DNA from: JAYODZ01 sp965662735
GTDB lineage: Bacteria > Pseudomonadota > Alphaproteobacteria > RS24
DNA length: 49,695 nucleotides
NCBI GenBank assembly: GCA_965662735.1
Contig: CBFIIU010000016.1
Span: forward strand, 1-49,695
Reading direction: 5' to 3'
The notes below the pieces were generated by a model. It saw only the letters and a program-made list of their open reading frames with translations, searched no databases and was not told the origin of the DNA. Shown here one piece after another: positions 1 to 7,527 of the stretch (its first letter is position 1; every line of letters starts with the position of its first letter). The position numbers were made by a program, and so were the translations under genes.

Positions 1-2
1 TG

Positions 3-905
3 GTGGAGCTCGACATTGTCGACCGCGTTGAGATGCGGGCGCTCGAATTGCACGAATTACCAAGTATCATTCGCCTATTGCGCGAGACGAAAGCCACAGA
101 GGTCTATAATCTCGGTGGCCAGAGCAGTGTTCAAGTGAGCTTTGAACAACCCATCTATACGGGCGAGACGGTGGGGCTTGGCACGTTGCGCTTGCTCGAG
201 GCTATTCGCTTGGCGGGGGGGCAGGCGCGTCTGTTTCAGGCCTCATCGTCGGAAATTTTCGGACAAATGGGGGCGGGCATGGTCAATGAGGCCAGCCCCA
301 TGCATCCGCGTTCGCCTTATGGCGTGGCCAAGCTCTATGCGCATTGGTCGCTGGTGAATTATCGTGAGGCGCATGATCTTTATGCGGTCTCGGGCTTAAT
401 GTTTAATCATGAAAGCCCCTTGCGCGGAATGGATTTTGTGACCCGAAAAATCACTGCCACTTTGGCGCAACTCGCCTGCGGCTCGCAAACGGTTCTGCGT
501 CTCGGCAATGTCGACGCACAGCGCGATTGGGGTTTTGCGGGGGATTTTGTCGAGGCCATGTGGCGCATGATGCAGGGCGAAAAGCCGCAAGATTATGTGG
601 TGGCCTCAGGGCAGTTGCACAGTGTGCGCGATTGGGTGAACCGCGCCGCCCAAGCGGTGGGGTTTGATCTTGTATGGGAAGGCGAGGGTGTCTCTGAAAA
701 GGCCTATGAGCGGCAATCAGGGCGCGAGCTGGTGATTATTGACCGGCAATTTTACCGACCCAGTGAACCGCACGCCCTGATCGGAGATGCCAGCCAAGCT
801 CGCCATAAACTCGATTGGCAGCCCAAAGTGGATTTTGATGGTTTGGTTGAGATGATGGTGCAACGCGATTACGACCGTGCCAAAGCCGGAGGCGACTGGT
901 TCTAG
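3..905 (+). CDS. gmd: GDP-mannose 4,6-dehydratase, 5' truncated by the window edge
   Basis: Converts GDP-mannose to GDP-4-keto-6-deoxymannose, the first step towards GDP-fucose, GDP-rhamnose or GDP-perosamine for surface polysaccharide (family knowledge). About 300 residues are visible; the family is usually 320-370, and the N-terminal Rossmann GxxGxxG strand is missing, so the gene begins left of the window and the GTG at 3 should not be taken as the start. Visible landmarks: YNLGGQSSVQVSFEQP (about 35-50), QASSSEIFG (79-87), the catalytic YGVAK (106-110), NHESP (135-139) and the VTRKI block. The position that is Thr in the E. coli TSE catalytic motif is Ser here (SSE), a conservative change. 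A 30-bp direct repeat straddles the stop codon. The identity is secure because the whole substrate domain matches. Confidence 0.93.
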   Translation: MELDIVDRVEMRALELHELPSIIRLLRETKATEVYNLGGQSSVQVSFEQPIYTGETVGLGTLRLLEAIRLAGGQARLFQASSSEIFGQMGAGMVNEASPMHPRSPYGVAKLYAHWSLVNYREAHDLYAVSGLMFNHESPLRGMDFVTRKITATLAQLACGSQTVLRLGNVDAQRDWGFAGDFVEAMWRMMQGEKPQDYVVASGQLHSVRDWVNRAAQAVGFDLVWEGEGVSEKAYERQSGRELVIIDRQFYRPSEPHALIGDASQARHKLDWQPKVDFDGLVEMMVQRDYDRAKAGGDWF

Positions 906-982
906 CGCACCTTGTTCTTTTGTACCTGGTTCTAGCGCACCTTGTGCTTCCGCACCTTGTTGGCTTGCTAAGGGTTCTAGCG
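896..982 (+). repeat. 30-bp-spaced direct repeat over the gmd stop codon
   Basis: CTGGTTCTAGCGCACCTTGT occurs at 896-915 and again exactly at 926-945. A shorter copy, CGCACCTTGT, is at 951-960, and GGTTCTAGCG is at 973-982. The first copy includes the gmd stop (TAG, 903-905). The array fills most of the spacer to the MFS gene and its sense strand is pyrimidine-rich. Confidence 0.85.
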
Positions 983-1041
983 TAATGCGCGCAAATCGTG
1001 ATACATCTTTGTCACGGTGAAATAATAAAAAGTGAAATGCC

Positions 1042-2379
1042 ATGACACAGTCATTGGGAGCCAATCAGTTAGAGCCGGAAGGGGATGAGCACGAGGACGC
1101 ATCGCCCGTTCAAACGACGCCGGAAGAACGGCGGCGCAGTCTTATTTTGCTATCGGTCAGCTTGCTGACCATCGGCATGGGCCAATCGCTTTTTTTCGCT
1201 ATTTTCCCGCCCGCCGCGCGCGATCTCGGTATGTCGGAAGTTCAAGTCAGCGCTATTTTCACGCTCTCCGCTATTTTGTGGGTTATTATGAGCCCGATTT
1301 GGGGAAGCATTAGCGACCGGGTAGGACGCAAGCCGGTTATTCTGGGTGGCATTATCGGCTTTGGCGTGTCGACTTTCGGCATGGGTCTCTTATTGATGTT
1401 TGGACAAAAGGGATGGCTCCCTTTTCTCTCGCTCTATGTTTTGATGATTTTAACCCGAGCGATATTTGGATTTTTTGGTGCAGGGGCGCCGACGGCTGCA
1501 CAGGCCTATGTTGCAGATCGGACCACCCGTCGCGAACGGACCAGCGGCGTCGCCGCCATTGGCGCTGCTTTTGGGATGGGCACGGTGATCGGGCCGGGAT
1601 TTGCTGCCGCCTTAGCGGCGATTGATATTCTTGTGCCCTTTTTTGCGTTGGGCATTGCGGCGCTCATTGGGGCTTTAATTGTTGCCTTTTATCTGACCGA
1701 GCGGCGACCGCCTAAATCGCGCCGGAAAAAGAAGGAGCAACAAGTTAATATGTTTGATGTGCGCCTGCGTCCGTTCCTGTTTATGGGTGTTGTGCTGTCG
1801 TTAACCCAAGCGGCGGTGATGCAGGTCTCGGCATTTTTCATAATGGATACACTGCATGTCAGCTCCGAAGAAACAGCGCAAATTGTGGGGGTTGCGATGA
1901 TGGCCATGGCGATGGCCACGATGTTTGCGCAATTAGTGGTCATCCCGCGTTTCGACCTTTCAGTGAGAAGCCTGCTGTCGAGTGGGATCTGGATCTCCTT
2001 GGTCGGAAATGGCTTGTTGCTGGTTCCTCTGACCACAGCCAGCTTTGTGCTGGCCATGACGATTATTGGCTTTGGTATGGGCCTGTTACGCCCCGGTGTG
2101 GCGGCAGGGGCCTCGCTTGCTGTTGATACCAATGAGCAAGGGGCGGCGGCGGGTTATATTAGTTCGACGGCGGCTGTTGGGATTATTTTTGTGCCGCTGA
2201 TTGCCATGCCGCTCTATCTCATCGAGCCAACCGCGCCGTTTTGGCTGGCCTTTATTTTATCGATTGCCATGGTGGTGATGTTGCGCTCGAACCAGATGGA
2301 CGCCCTATCTGAAACTGTGGATAGCCGCGACGTGGAAGAAAAATCCCTGTCCGATCCCTCCAACCACTCGCGCTATTAG
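1042..2379 (+). CDS. Major facilitator superfamily transporter
   Basis: A 445-residue inner-membrane secondary transporter with about twelve hydrophobic segments. After a hydrophilic acidic N-terminus (about 35 residues) the first membrane helix starts near residue 37. The MFS motif A loop between helices 2 and 3 is clear: GSISDRVGRKP (about 90-100). A basic cytoplasmic linker (RRPPKSRRKKKEQQ, about 220-233) marks the centre between the two six-helix halves. The overall look is that of the TetA-like DHA1 drug/proton antiporters, but the substrate cannot be read from sequence. The ATG at 1042 has only a weak ribosome site. It lies alone between gmd and a convergent hydrolase gene, whose stop is 3 bases away. 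Confidence 0.85.
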   Translation: MTQSLGANQLEPEGDEHEDASPVQTTPEERRRSLILLSVSLLTIGMGQSLFFAIFPPAARDLGMSEVQVSAIFTLSAILWVIMSPIWGSISDRVGRKPVILGGIIGFGVSTFGMGLLLMFGQKGWLPFLSLYVLMILTRAIFGFFGAGAPTAAQAYVADRTTRRERTSGVAAIGAAFGMGTVIGPGFAAALAAIDILVPFFALGIAALIGALIVAFYLTERRPPKSRRKKKEQQVNMFDVRLRPFLFMGVVLSLTQAAVMQVSAFFIMDTLHVSSEETAQIVGVAMMAMAMATMFAQLVVIPRFDLSVRSLLSSGIWISLVGNGLLLVPLTTASFVLAMTIIGFGMGLLRPGVAAGASLAVDTNEQGAAAGYISSTAAVGIIFVPLIAMPLYLIEPTAPFWLAFILSIAMVVMLRSNQMDALSETVDSRDVEEKSLSDPSNHSRY

Positions 2380-2382
2380 ACG

Positions 2383-3375
2383 CTATCCAACGAGCCCTTG
2401 GCTCCGCCATTGCTCCATTTGATTGGCCACACTGGCGGCAAAAGCATGGGGACGATCGAGCATAATGTGATGGCGGGCGCCAGGCACCTCGTAAAACGGC
2501 ACATCAGGGCGATGCTGGCGCACAAATTGGGCAATGGCGGGCTGCTGGAAACTGCGGAAATCTTCATTATGGCTGAGCCCGCCAAACATATAGGCGAAGG
2601 GCACGCGCGTATTCATCCAAACATCCACAAGGTCAGTTCCAATCACGAAGCCATCGTAAATCGTATTGTCGAATTTCCAGGTAAATCCACTCTCATGGCG
2701 TTGGTCGCGCTGGATTGTGGGAGAGCCGTCTAGCGACCGGATTGAATGACGGGCAATATAATCAACGATAAACTCATTTTCGCATGGCTGTTCAGGCAAG
2801 AGACGGAACCGGCTTAAAGCTTCTTCCTCGGTCGCATAGACCCGGGTAGGCGGCGATGGGATGGTGCGATCCTCATACCATTCCGTGTGATATTCCGCAG
2901 GCGGAGAGATATAATCGCAAATAAGGGCGGCGGCCATTTCATTGGGAAAGAGCTGCATCGCATTCACCGTCACCATGCCGCCAAAACTATGGGCAATAAT
3001 GGCTGGCTTCGTGGCGAAACCGCTTTGACGAATGGTTTCGATCACCGCTTCGGACATGATATCGCGAGAATATTCGTCGAGCCAATCACTATCCCCCATG
3101 CCCGGGAGATCGAGGGCCACCATGTGATAATGGGGCATCAACAAAGGCGCGATGAAATCAAACCAGCGTGCATGTGCGCCATTACCATGAACAAAAACAA
3201 TGCCCGGCGCGGGGTGGTCGGGCCGCCAATTTAAAGTGTTCAGCGTCCGCCCCCGAAAAGCGATGCGGTTGACCGTGCCTGCGCAGGCCAAAGCGTCGGA
3301 AAACCAGCGTGGCTGAAATCGAATTCTCTCATTATCGGGTAATAGGGCTTGCTGGCCACCATTGTGAATATTCAT
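2383..3375 (-). CDS. Alpha/beta hydrolase
   Basis: A 330-residue alpha/beta-hydrolase fold protein with no signal peptide, so probably cytoplasmic. The oxyanion-hole motif is FVHGNGAHARW (61-71), the nucleophile elbow AHSFGG places the serine at about residue 130, and the catalytic histidine is in GARHHIMLD (about 302). The reading frame stays open upstream to 3549, but I chose the ATG at 3375 because AGGGA sits a few bases before it and homology-like sequence begins only after it. The substrate is unknown; epoxide hydrolase, haloperoxidase or esterase are all possible. It is divergent from rpmJ and shares the 3376-3593 spacer with it. Confidence 0.82.
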   Translation of the reverse strand: MNIHNGGQQALLPDNERIRFQPRWFSDALACAGTVNRIAFRGRTLNTLNWRPDHPAPGIVFVHGNGAHARWFDFIAPLLMPHYHMVALDLPGMGDSDWLDEYSRDIMSEAVIETIRQSGFATKPAIIAHSFGGMVTVNAMQLFPNEMAAALICDYISPPAEYHTEWYEDRTIPSPPTRVYATEEEALSRFRLLPEQPCENEFIVDYIARHSIRSLDGSPTIQRDQRHESGFTWKFDNTIYDGFVIGTDLVDVWMNTRVPFAYMFGGLSHNEDFRSFQQPAIAQFVRQHRPDVPFYEVPGARHHIMLDRPHAFAASVANQMEQWRSQGLVG

Positions 3376-3506
3376 GCTTAATTCCCTACGATTTGCCGGG
3401 ATCGTCTTGAAGGGAGTTGAAAAAGCCGATCGCGCAACGTGAAAAACTTTGCCCAACCTAAGCAAATTTCGGCACCTGCCAAGGGGGCGCGGCAAATTAT
3501 CGTTGC

Positions 3507-3535
3507 TTGACAAAATAGCCCTGCCTCGGTAGTTT
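3507..3535 (+). promoter_or_regulatory. Probable sigma-70 promoter of rpmJ
   Basis: A perfect -35 box TTGACA (3507-3512) is followed after 17 bp by TAGTTT (3530-3535), about 59 bp before the rpmJ start. The -35 match and spacing are good; the -10 is imperfect. Confidence 0.5.
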
Positions 3536-3593
3536 CGCGCCAAATTCACACCTTCCCTTGGCGCATTCCAAGGTCGTTAGTATGGAGCCGACG

Positions 3594-3719
3594 ATGAAAG
3601 TCCGGAACTCATTGAAATCTTTGCGTGATCGTCACCAAAAAAATCAGATCGTGCGTCGTCGTGGCCGTTTGTTTGTGATTAATAAAGTCAACAAACGGTT
3701 TAAAGCCCGCCAAGGCTAA
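3594..3719 (+). CDS. rpmJ: 50S ribosomal protein L36 (bL36)
   Basis: A 41-residue, very basic protein beginning MKVRNSLKSLRDRH and ending FKARQG, the typical proteobacterial bL36 pattern. It belongs to the large ribosomal subunit. This copy has no cysteines, so it is the zinc-independent (C-minus) form rather than the CxxC...C-H zinc form. It stands alone as in many Alphaproteobacteria, away from the spc operon, behind a good -35/-10 pair. The next gene follows in the same reading frame directly after its TAA stop. Confidence 0.95.
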   Translation: MKVRNSLKSLRDRHQKNQIVRRRGRLFVINKVNKRFKARQG

Positions 3720-3743
3720 TCGGCGCGGTCTGCGCGCGTCCCA

Positions 3744-4694
3744 TTGCTCGTTTTTCTCATCCTGTGCGTTTTATTGGGTCTCGCTACGGCGTGGGCCCAT
3801 GATGCGTGGTTGCGACGGAAGATTTGCACGCAATTTCCAGCGATCGGTAGCTTTTTCGACCACGAGCGTGGAAAACTCCATGTGATTGAGGCCGGCAAAC
3901 GCCATCTGCCCCCTGTTGTTCTCATCCACGGCGCCAGCGGCTCGGCACGCGACATGCTGGCCGCTTTTTCACCCCTTTTGAGCCATTCTACTTGGTTGCA
4001 CGCCATTGATCGGCCCGGCATGGGCTATAGCGTAAATAGCTGTTCCGATTTGTCGGTGTCGGGGCCCGATATTCAGGCCGACATTATCAATGCCTATGTC
4101 GTCGGGCGCGGCTTAGACCGGCCCATTATTATCGGGCATAGCTGGGGGGGCAGTGTGGCCCAATGCTATGCGCAGAAATATGGAAGCGAAACCGCGGGCG
4201 TGATCAGCCTATGCCCACCGCTTTTCCCTTGGGATGGCGCCGGCAGTTGGTATGAACATGTTGTGACAACCCCGGTCATTGGGCCTTTAGTGGCGCATGC
4301 TTTGCTCACGAAATATGGGCTAACCCAAATTACCCCCGGAATTGAAAGAAATTTTAAGCCAGAGGGCGCCCCTCCCCATTTTGCGCAGGCGATTGGGGCG
4401 GCACTGATCTTGCGCCCTCAACCCTTTCAGACCAATTCGGTCTATGGCCTGCATTTGAGTGCGCATCTCGCGCGCTTAAGTGCGCATTACCAGCCGCTCT
4501 CCTGTCCTTTTATTCTGGCGTCAGGCGATAAAGACCATACGGTTAATTTTAAGCGCAATAGTTTGCGCTATCATCAGGCCTTTCCAAACACCGAGCTGAT
4601 GGTGTTTGAGGGTGCGGGTCACATGATCCACCATACGCAATCTGCGGCGATCGCGCGGCGGGTCACTGCGCTGATTGAGCAGCGCCGCCCATGA
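3744..4694 (+). CDS. Membrane-anchored alpha/beta hydrolase
   Basis: A 316-residue alpha/beta hydrolase with a hydrophobic N-terminus (MLVFLILCVLLGLATAWA) that looks like a membrane anchor or uncleaved signal. Motifs: VVLIHGASGS oxyanion region (58-67), nucleophile elbow GHSWGG with serine near 133, an acidic residue in ASGDKDH, and the final histidine in GAGHMIHH (about 293). No ATG precedes the conserved part, so TTG at 3744 is the likely start; no ribosome site is evident, and expression may depend on read-on from rpmJ, whose stop lies in the same frame 24 bases upstream. Its stop overlaps the next gene as ATGA, indicating translational coupling. Substrate unknown. Confidence 0.78.
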   Translation: MLVFLILCVLLGLATAWAHDAWLRRKICTQFPAIGSFFDHERGKLHVIEAGKRHLPPVVLIHGASGSARDMLAAFSPLLSHSTWLHAIDRPGMGYSVNSCSDLSVSGPDIQADIINAYVVGRGLDRPIIIGHSWGGSVAQCYAQKYGSETAGVISLCPPLFPWDGAGSWYEHVVTTPVIGPLVAHALLTKYGLTQITPGIERNFKPEGAPPHFAQAIGAALILRPQPFQTNSVYGLHLSAHLARLSAHYQPLSCPFILASGDKDHTVNFKRNSLRYHQAFPNTELMVFEGAGHMIHHTQSAAIARRVTALIEQRRP

Positions 4695-5479
4695 GCCCAG
4701 ACGTCTTCGACATTCATAATCCGCATAGTCAACGCGCGATCTTGATCTTGTGTGACCATGCGCGCAACCATATTCCCGAGCATTATCAGGGGTTAGGTCT
4801 CGGTGACGCCGATTTGAAAAGCCATATCGCCTATGATTTGGGGGCGGCCGATTTGGCCGTGGAGTTGGCAGACCGATTGAGCTGTTCGGCCATTTTATCA
4901 TCTTTTTCCCGGCTTTTGATTGACCCCAATAGAGGGCTCGATGACCCAACCTTGGTCATGAAACTCTCCGATGGTCACATTATCCCTGGAAATCGCACGG
5001 TCGATCGGCATTCGGATGTGGCCGAGTTTCATAATCGAATCGAGACATTTTATCGACCTTATCATCAGGCCATTGCGCAGGCTGTTGACGCCTTTTTATC
5101 GCGCGGCATCGTGCCTCTTTTGGTGTCGATGCATAGTTTCACGCCGATTTGGAAGGGTGAGCCACGCCCCTGGCAGGCCGCCATTTTGTGGGATAGTGAC
5201 ACGCGTTTGCGCGATCATTTGATGTCGCATTTTATGAACACGCCAGAAATTTGTTTTGGCGACAATGAGCCCTATTCGGGCCGCTTGAAGAATGACACCA
5301 TGTACCGCCAAGCGACGGCGAAAGGACTACCGCACGGCCTCATTGAGGTTCGCCAAGACATCACGACGGATCCTGTGCAACGCGCACAATGGGCCGATCG
5401 ATTGGCAAATATCCTCGAGCGTGCGGCCGCCGACCCTCTTCTGCAACGTCAAATTTTCACCCCCTCTTCGGTCGATTGA
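4691..5479 (+). CDS. N-formylglutamate amidohydrolase family protein
   Basis: A 262-residue protein of the N-formylglutamate amidohydrolase family (HutG-like), zinc-dependent enzymes that hydrolyse N-formyl-L-glutamate to formate and glutamate, best known from histidine degradation. The N-terminal ILILCDHARNHIPEHYQGL is the family hallmark, with further conserved stretches around SRLLIDPNRGLDDP and LLVSMHSFTP. No other hut gene is visible, so its pathway here is uncertain; paralogues of this family are common in Alphaproteobacteria outside hut operons. It starts on ATGA overlapping the upstream hydrolase stop and is probably co-translated with it. Confidence 0.85.
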   Translation: MSPDVFDIHNPHSQRAILILCDHARNHIPEHYQGLGLGDADLKSHIAYDLGAADLAVELADRLSCSAILSSFSRLLIDPNRGLDDPTLVMKLSDGHIIPGNRTVDRHSDVAEFHNRIETFYRPYHQAIAQAVDAFLSRGIVPLLVSMHSFTPIWKGEPRPWQAAILWDSDTRLRDHLMSHFMNTPEICFGDNEPYSGRLKNDTMYRQATAKGLPHGLIEVRQDITTDPVQRAQWADRLANILERAAADPLLQRQIFTPSSVD

Positions 5480-5584
5480 TCGGCGGGTTGGCGCGTGTTT
5501 AAAACCTGCAAAAAGCCGCGCAATCCTCTTGTCGTGGGGCGGACATCTGATATATTTGCACCAGTTTTGAGAGGAGAGCGGAGA

Positions 5585-5737
5585 ATGGCCCATCACGAAG
5601 AAGGCAACACGTGGAGCAAGGAAATGGATCGCCCAGAGCATGAGGCGACCTATGAAGCCTTTTTGAACTACACGAAATACGGCGTCGTTGTCTGTACGCT
5701 CATTTTGCTAGGCCTTTTGGTTTTTGTTTATAACTAA
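5585..5737 (+). CDS. aa3-type cytochrome c oxidase subunit IV
   Basis: A 50-residue peptide beginning MAHHEEGNTW and ending in one transmembrane helix (about 30-49, VVVCTLILLGLLVFVY). This matches the small bacterial aa3-type cytochrome oxidase subunit IV family, a single-helix accessory subunit of the terminal oxidase. The ATG at 5585 is preceded by AGGAG and GGAGA. The gene often lies immediately before the pnt transhydrogenase genes in Alphaproteobacteria, exactly as here, while the catalytic oxidase subunits are elsewhere. Confidence 0.85.
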   Translation: MAHHEEGNTWSKEMDRPEHEATYEAFLNYTKYGVVVCTLILLGLLVFVYN

Positions 5738-5775
5738 GTTTTGCTCGGCGATAATTAAAGAGCGCCTAATTGGGT

Positions 5776-5802
5776 CATGAGATGAGAAAGTCTGGTCTCA
5801 TG
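5776..5802 (+). promoter_or_regulatory. Inverted repeat ahead of pntAA
   Basis: CATGAGA (5776-5782) and TCTCATG (5796-5802) form perfect 7-bp arms separated by 13 bases, in the 156-bp spacer before pntAA. There is no T-tract behind it, so it is not a standard terminator; it could be an operator or an mRNA leader hairpin. Confidence 0.35.
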
Positions 5803-5893
5803 GAACTATTGTTCTCCGGCTACATTCCGGGTCGCGTACGCCGCGTCGAGACGTCAACCGTGATTATTTTAGTCATCGTATAAAGGAGTGCCC

Positions 5894-7210
5894 ATGAAAC
5901 TCATTGTCCTGAAAGAGGCCGATGCAGCCGAAACGCGGGTGGCGGCGAGTCCTGAAACCGTCAAAAAACTGGTCGGTTTAGGGCTGTCTGTGGTGGTTGA
6001 GGCTGCCGCGGGTGCAAAATCCAATATGTCCGATAAGGCCTATGCCGATGCAGGCGCTACCATTGCGCGCAATCGGGCGGTCGCAATTAAAGGGGCGGAT
6101 ATTATTTTGGGCGTTAAGGCGCCGACAGCAGCGCAGCTGAAGGGCGCGGCGCGGGGTGCTGTTGTTATTGGCACCCTTAACCCTTACGCCAATGCGTCTT
6201 TGATGAAAAGCTATGCGTCAGCGGGGCTGACCAGCTTGGCCATGGAGTTGATGCCGCGGATCACCCGCGCCCAGTCGATGGACATATTATCCTCTCAATC
6301 CAACTTGGCAGGATATAAGGCTGTGCTCGATGCGGCTAACGAATATTCTTGCGCGTTACCGATGATGATGACCGCGGCTGGAACGGTTCCGGCGGCGCGC
6401 GTGTTTATTATGGGGGCTGGTGTTGCCGGCCTGCAAGCCATCGCCACCGCAAAACGCTTGGGTGCGATTGTCAGTGCGACAGATGTCCGTGCTGCGGCTA
6501 AGGAACAGGTCGAGAGTTTAGGCGGAAGCTTTGTTATGGTCGACGCCGATGAGGGCGACAGTGGCGAAACCGCTGGGGGCTATGCCAAAGAAATGAGCGC
6601 CGACTATAAAAAGCGCCAAGCCGCATTAGTCGCCGAACATATTGCCAAGCAAGATATTGTCATTACGACGGCCTTGATCCCCGGGCGCCCAGCACCCGAG
6701 CTGGTGAGCACGAAAATGGTCGAATCGATGAAAGCTGGCTCGGTGATTGTTGATTTGGCCGCCGAGCAAGGCGGTAATTGCAGTCTCACCAAGCCAGGAA
6801 AAGTCATCCAACATAAAGGGGTGACCATTATGGGTCATTTGAACAATGCAGGCCGTCTCGCCGGCAATGCAAGCGCGCTCTATGCTCGCAATTTGTTCAA
6901 TCTGATTGATGCTTTCTGGGATAAAGAAAATAAAACGCTCGCTTTAAACTGGGAAGATGAAATCATCAAAGGCATTGCCCTCACCCATGAAGGCGCCGTC
7001 ATCCACCCGATTCTCAACGATAAAAAGCCGGCGGCGCGCAAAGCCGCCAGCTCAAAACCAGCGAGCGCAAAAACAGCCAGCGTAAAACCTGCCGCTCGTC
7101 AGGCCCCGACAAAAAAGGCCGCACCGGCCGCGAAAGCAGCTCCTAAGGTCGCCGCTAAAAAACCATCGGCAAGTCGTGGGGCGACGCGTCAGACGAAAGG
7201 AACGAAATAA
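5894..7210 (+). CDS. pntAA: NAD(P) transhydrogenase subunit alpha part 1 (PntAA)
   Basis: NAD(H)-binding domain I of the proton-translocating transhydrogenase, which uses the proton gradient to reduce NADP+ with NADH. The ATG at 5894 is preceded by AAGGAG at five bases. Residues 1-375 are ordinary: N-terminal KEADAAETRVAASPETV, the nucleotide-binding GAGVAGLQAIATAKRLGA and the DVRAAAKEQVESLGG segment. From about residue 376 to 438 the protein carries a 63-residue low-complexity tail rich in Ala and Lys (14 Lys and 4 Arg, one Asp), similar to histone H1; most three-subunit PntAA proteins stop near 375-385. The stop overlaps the pntAB start (TAATG). Confidence 0.95.
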   Translation: MKLIVLKEADAAETRVAASPETVKKLVGLGLSVVVEAAAGAKSNMSDKAYADAGATIARNRAVAIKGADIILGVKAPTAAQLKGAARGAVVIGTLNPYANASLMKSYASAGLTSLAMELMPRITRAQSMDILSSQSNLAGYKAVLDAANEYSCALPMMMTAAGTVPAARVFIMGAGVAGLQAIATAKRLGAIVSATDVRAAAKEQVESLGGSFVMVDADEGDSGETAGGYAKEMSADYKKRQAALVAEHIAKQDIVITTALIPGRPAPELVSTKMVESMKAGSVIVDLAAEQGGNCSLTKPGKVIQHKGVTIMGHLNNAGRLAGNASALYARNLFNLIDAFWDKENKTLALNWEDEIIKGIALTHEGAVIHPILNDKKPAARKAASSKPASAKTASVKPAARQAPTKKAAPAAKAAPKVAAKKPSASRGATRQTKGTK

Positions 7211-7518
7211 TGGATATTTCTCCGATTATATATTTGGTGAGCATTCTCGTTCTCGCCGTCTTTGTGGGCTATTATGTGGTTTGGTCGGTGACCCCCGCGC
7301 TGCACACACCGCTTATGTCTGTTACCAACGCCATTTCATCGGTGATTATTGTCGGGGCCTTAGTGGCTCTCGGCAAAGGCGGCTTGCCTGAAACCCCTGA
7401 GGGTTTGATGTCACGCTATCTCGGCTTTGCAGCGGTGGTTATGGCCTCGGTCAATATTTTTGGCGGCTTTTTGGTCACACAACGCATGTTGGCCATGTAT
7501 CGAAAAAAAGAGAAGTAG
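7210..7518 (+). CDS. pntAB: NAD(P) transhydrogenase subunit alpha part 2 (PntAB)
   Basis: A 102-residue membrane subunit with three hydrophobic helices (about 5-25, 38-58 and 72-92), supplying the alpha-side part of the proton channel (domain II). The split of PntA into two chains is typical of Alphaproteobacteria. Start ATG shares one base with the pntAA stop; pntB follows after nine bases with GTAGGAG before it, so the three are one operon. Confidence 0.95.
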   Translation: MDISPIIYLVSILVLAVFVGYYVVWSVTPALHTPLMSVTNAISSVIIVGALVALGKGGLPETPEGLMSRYLGFAAVVMASVNIFGGFLVTQRMLAMYRKKEK

Positions 7519-7527
7519 GAGTATTTC

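Noticed and set aside
717..1064. Minus-strand open frame with repeated GALEP-type residues
   Set aside because: It is antisense to gmd and its repeats are just the 30-bp DNA array read in another frame; no ribosome site or family match.
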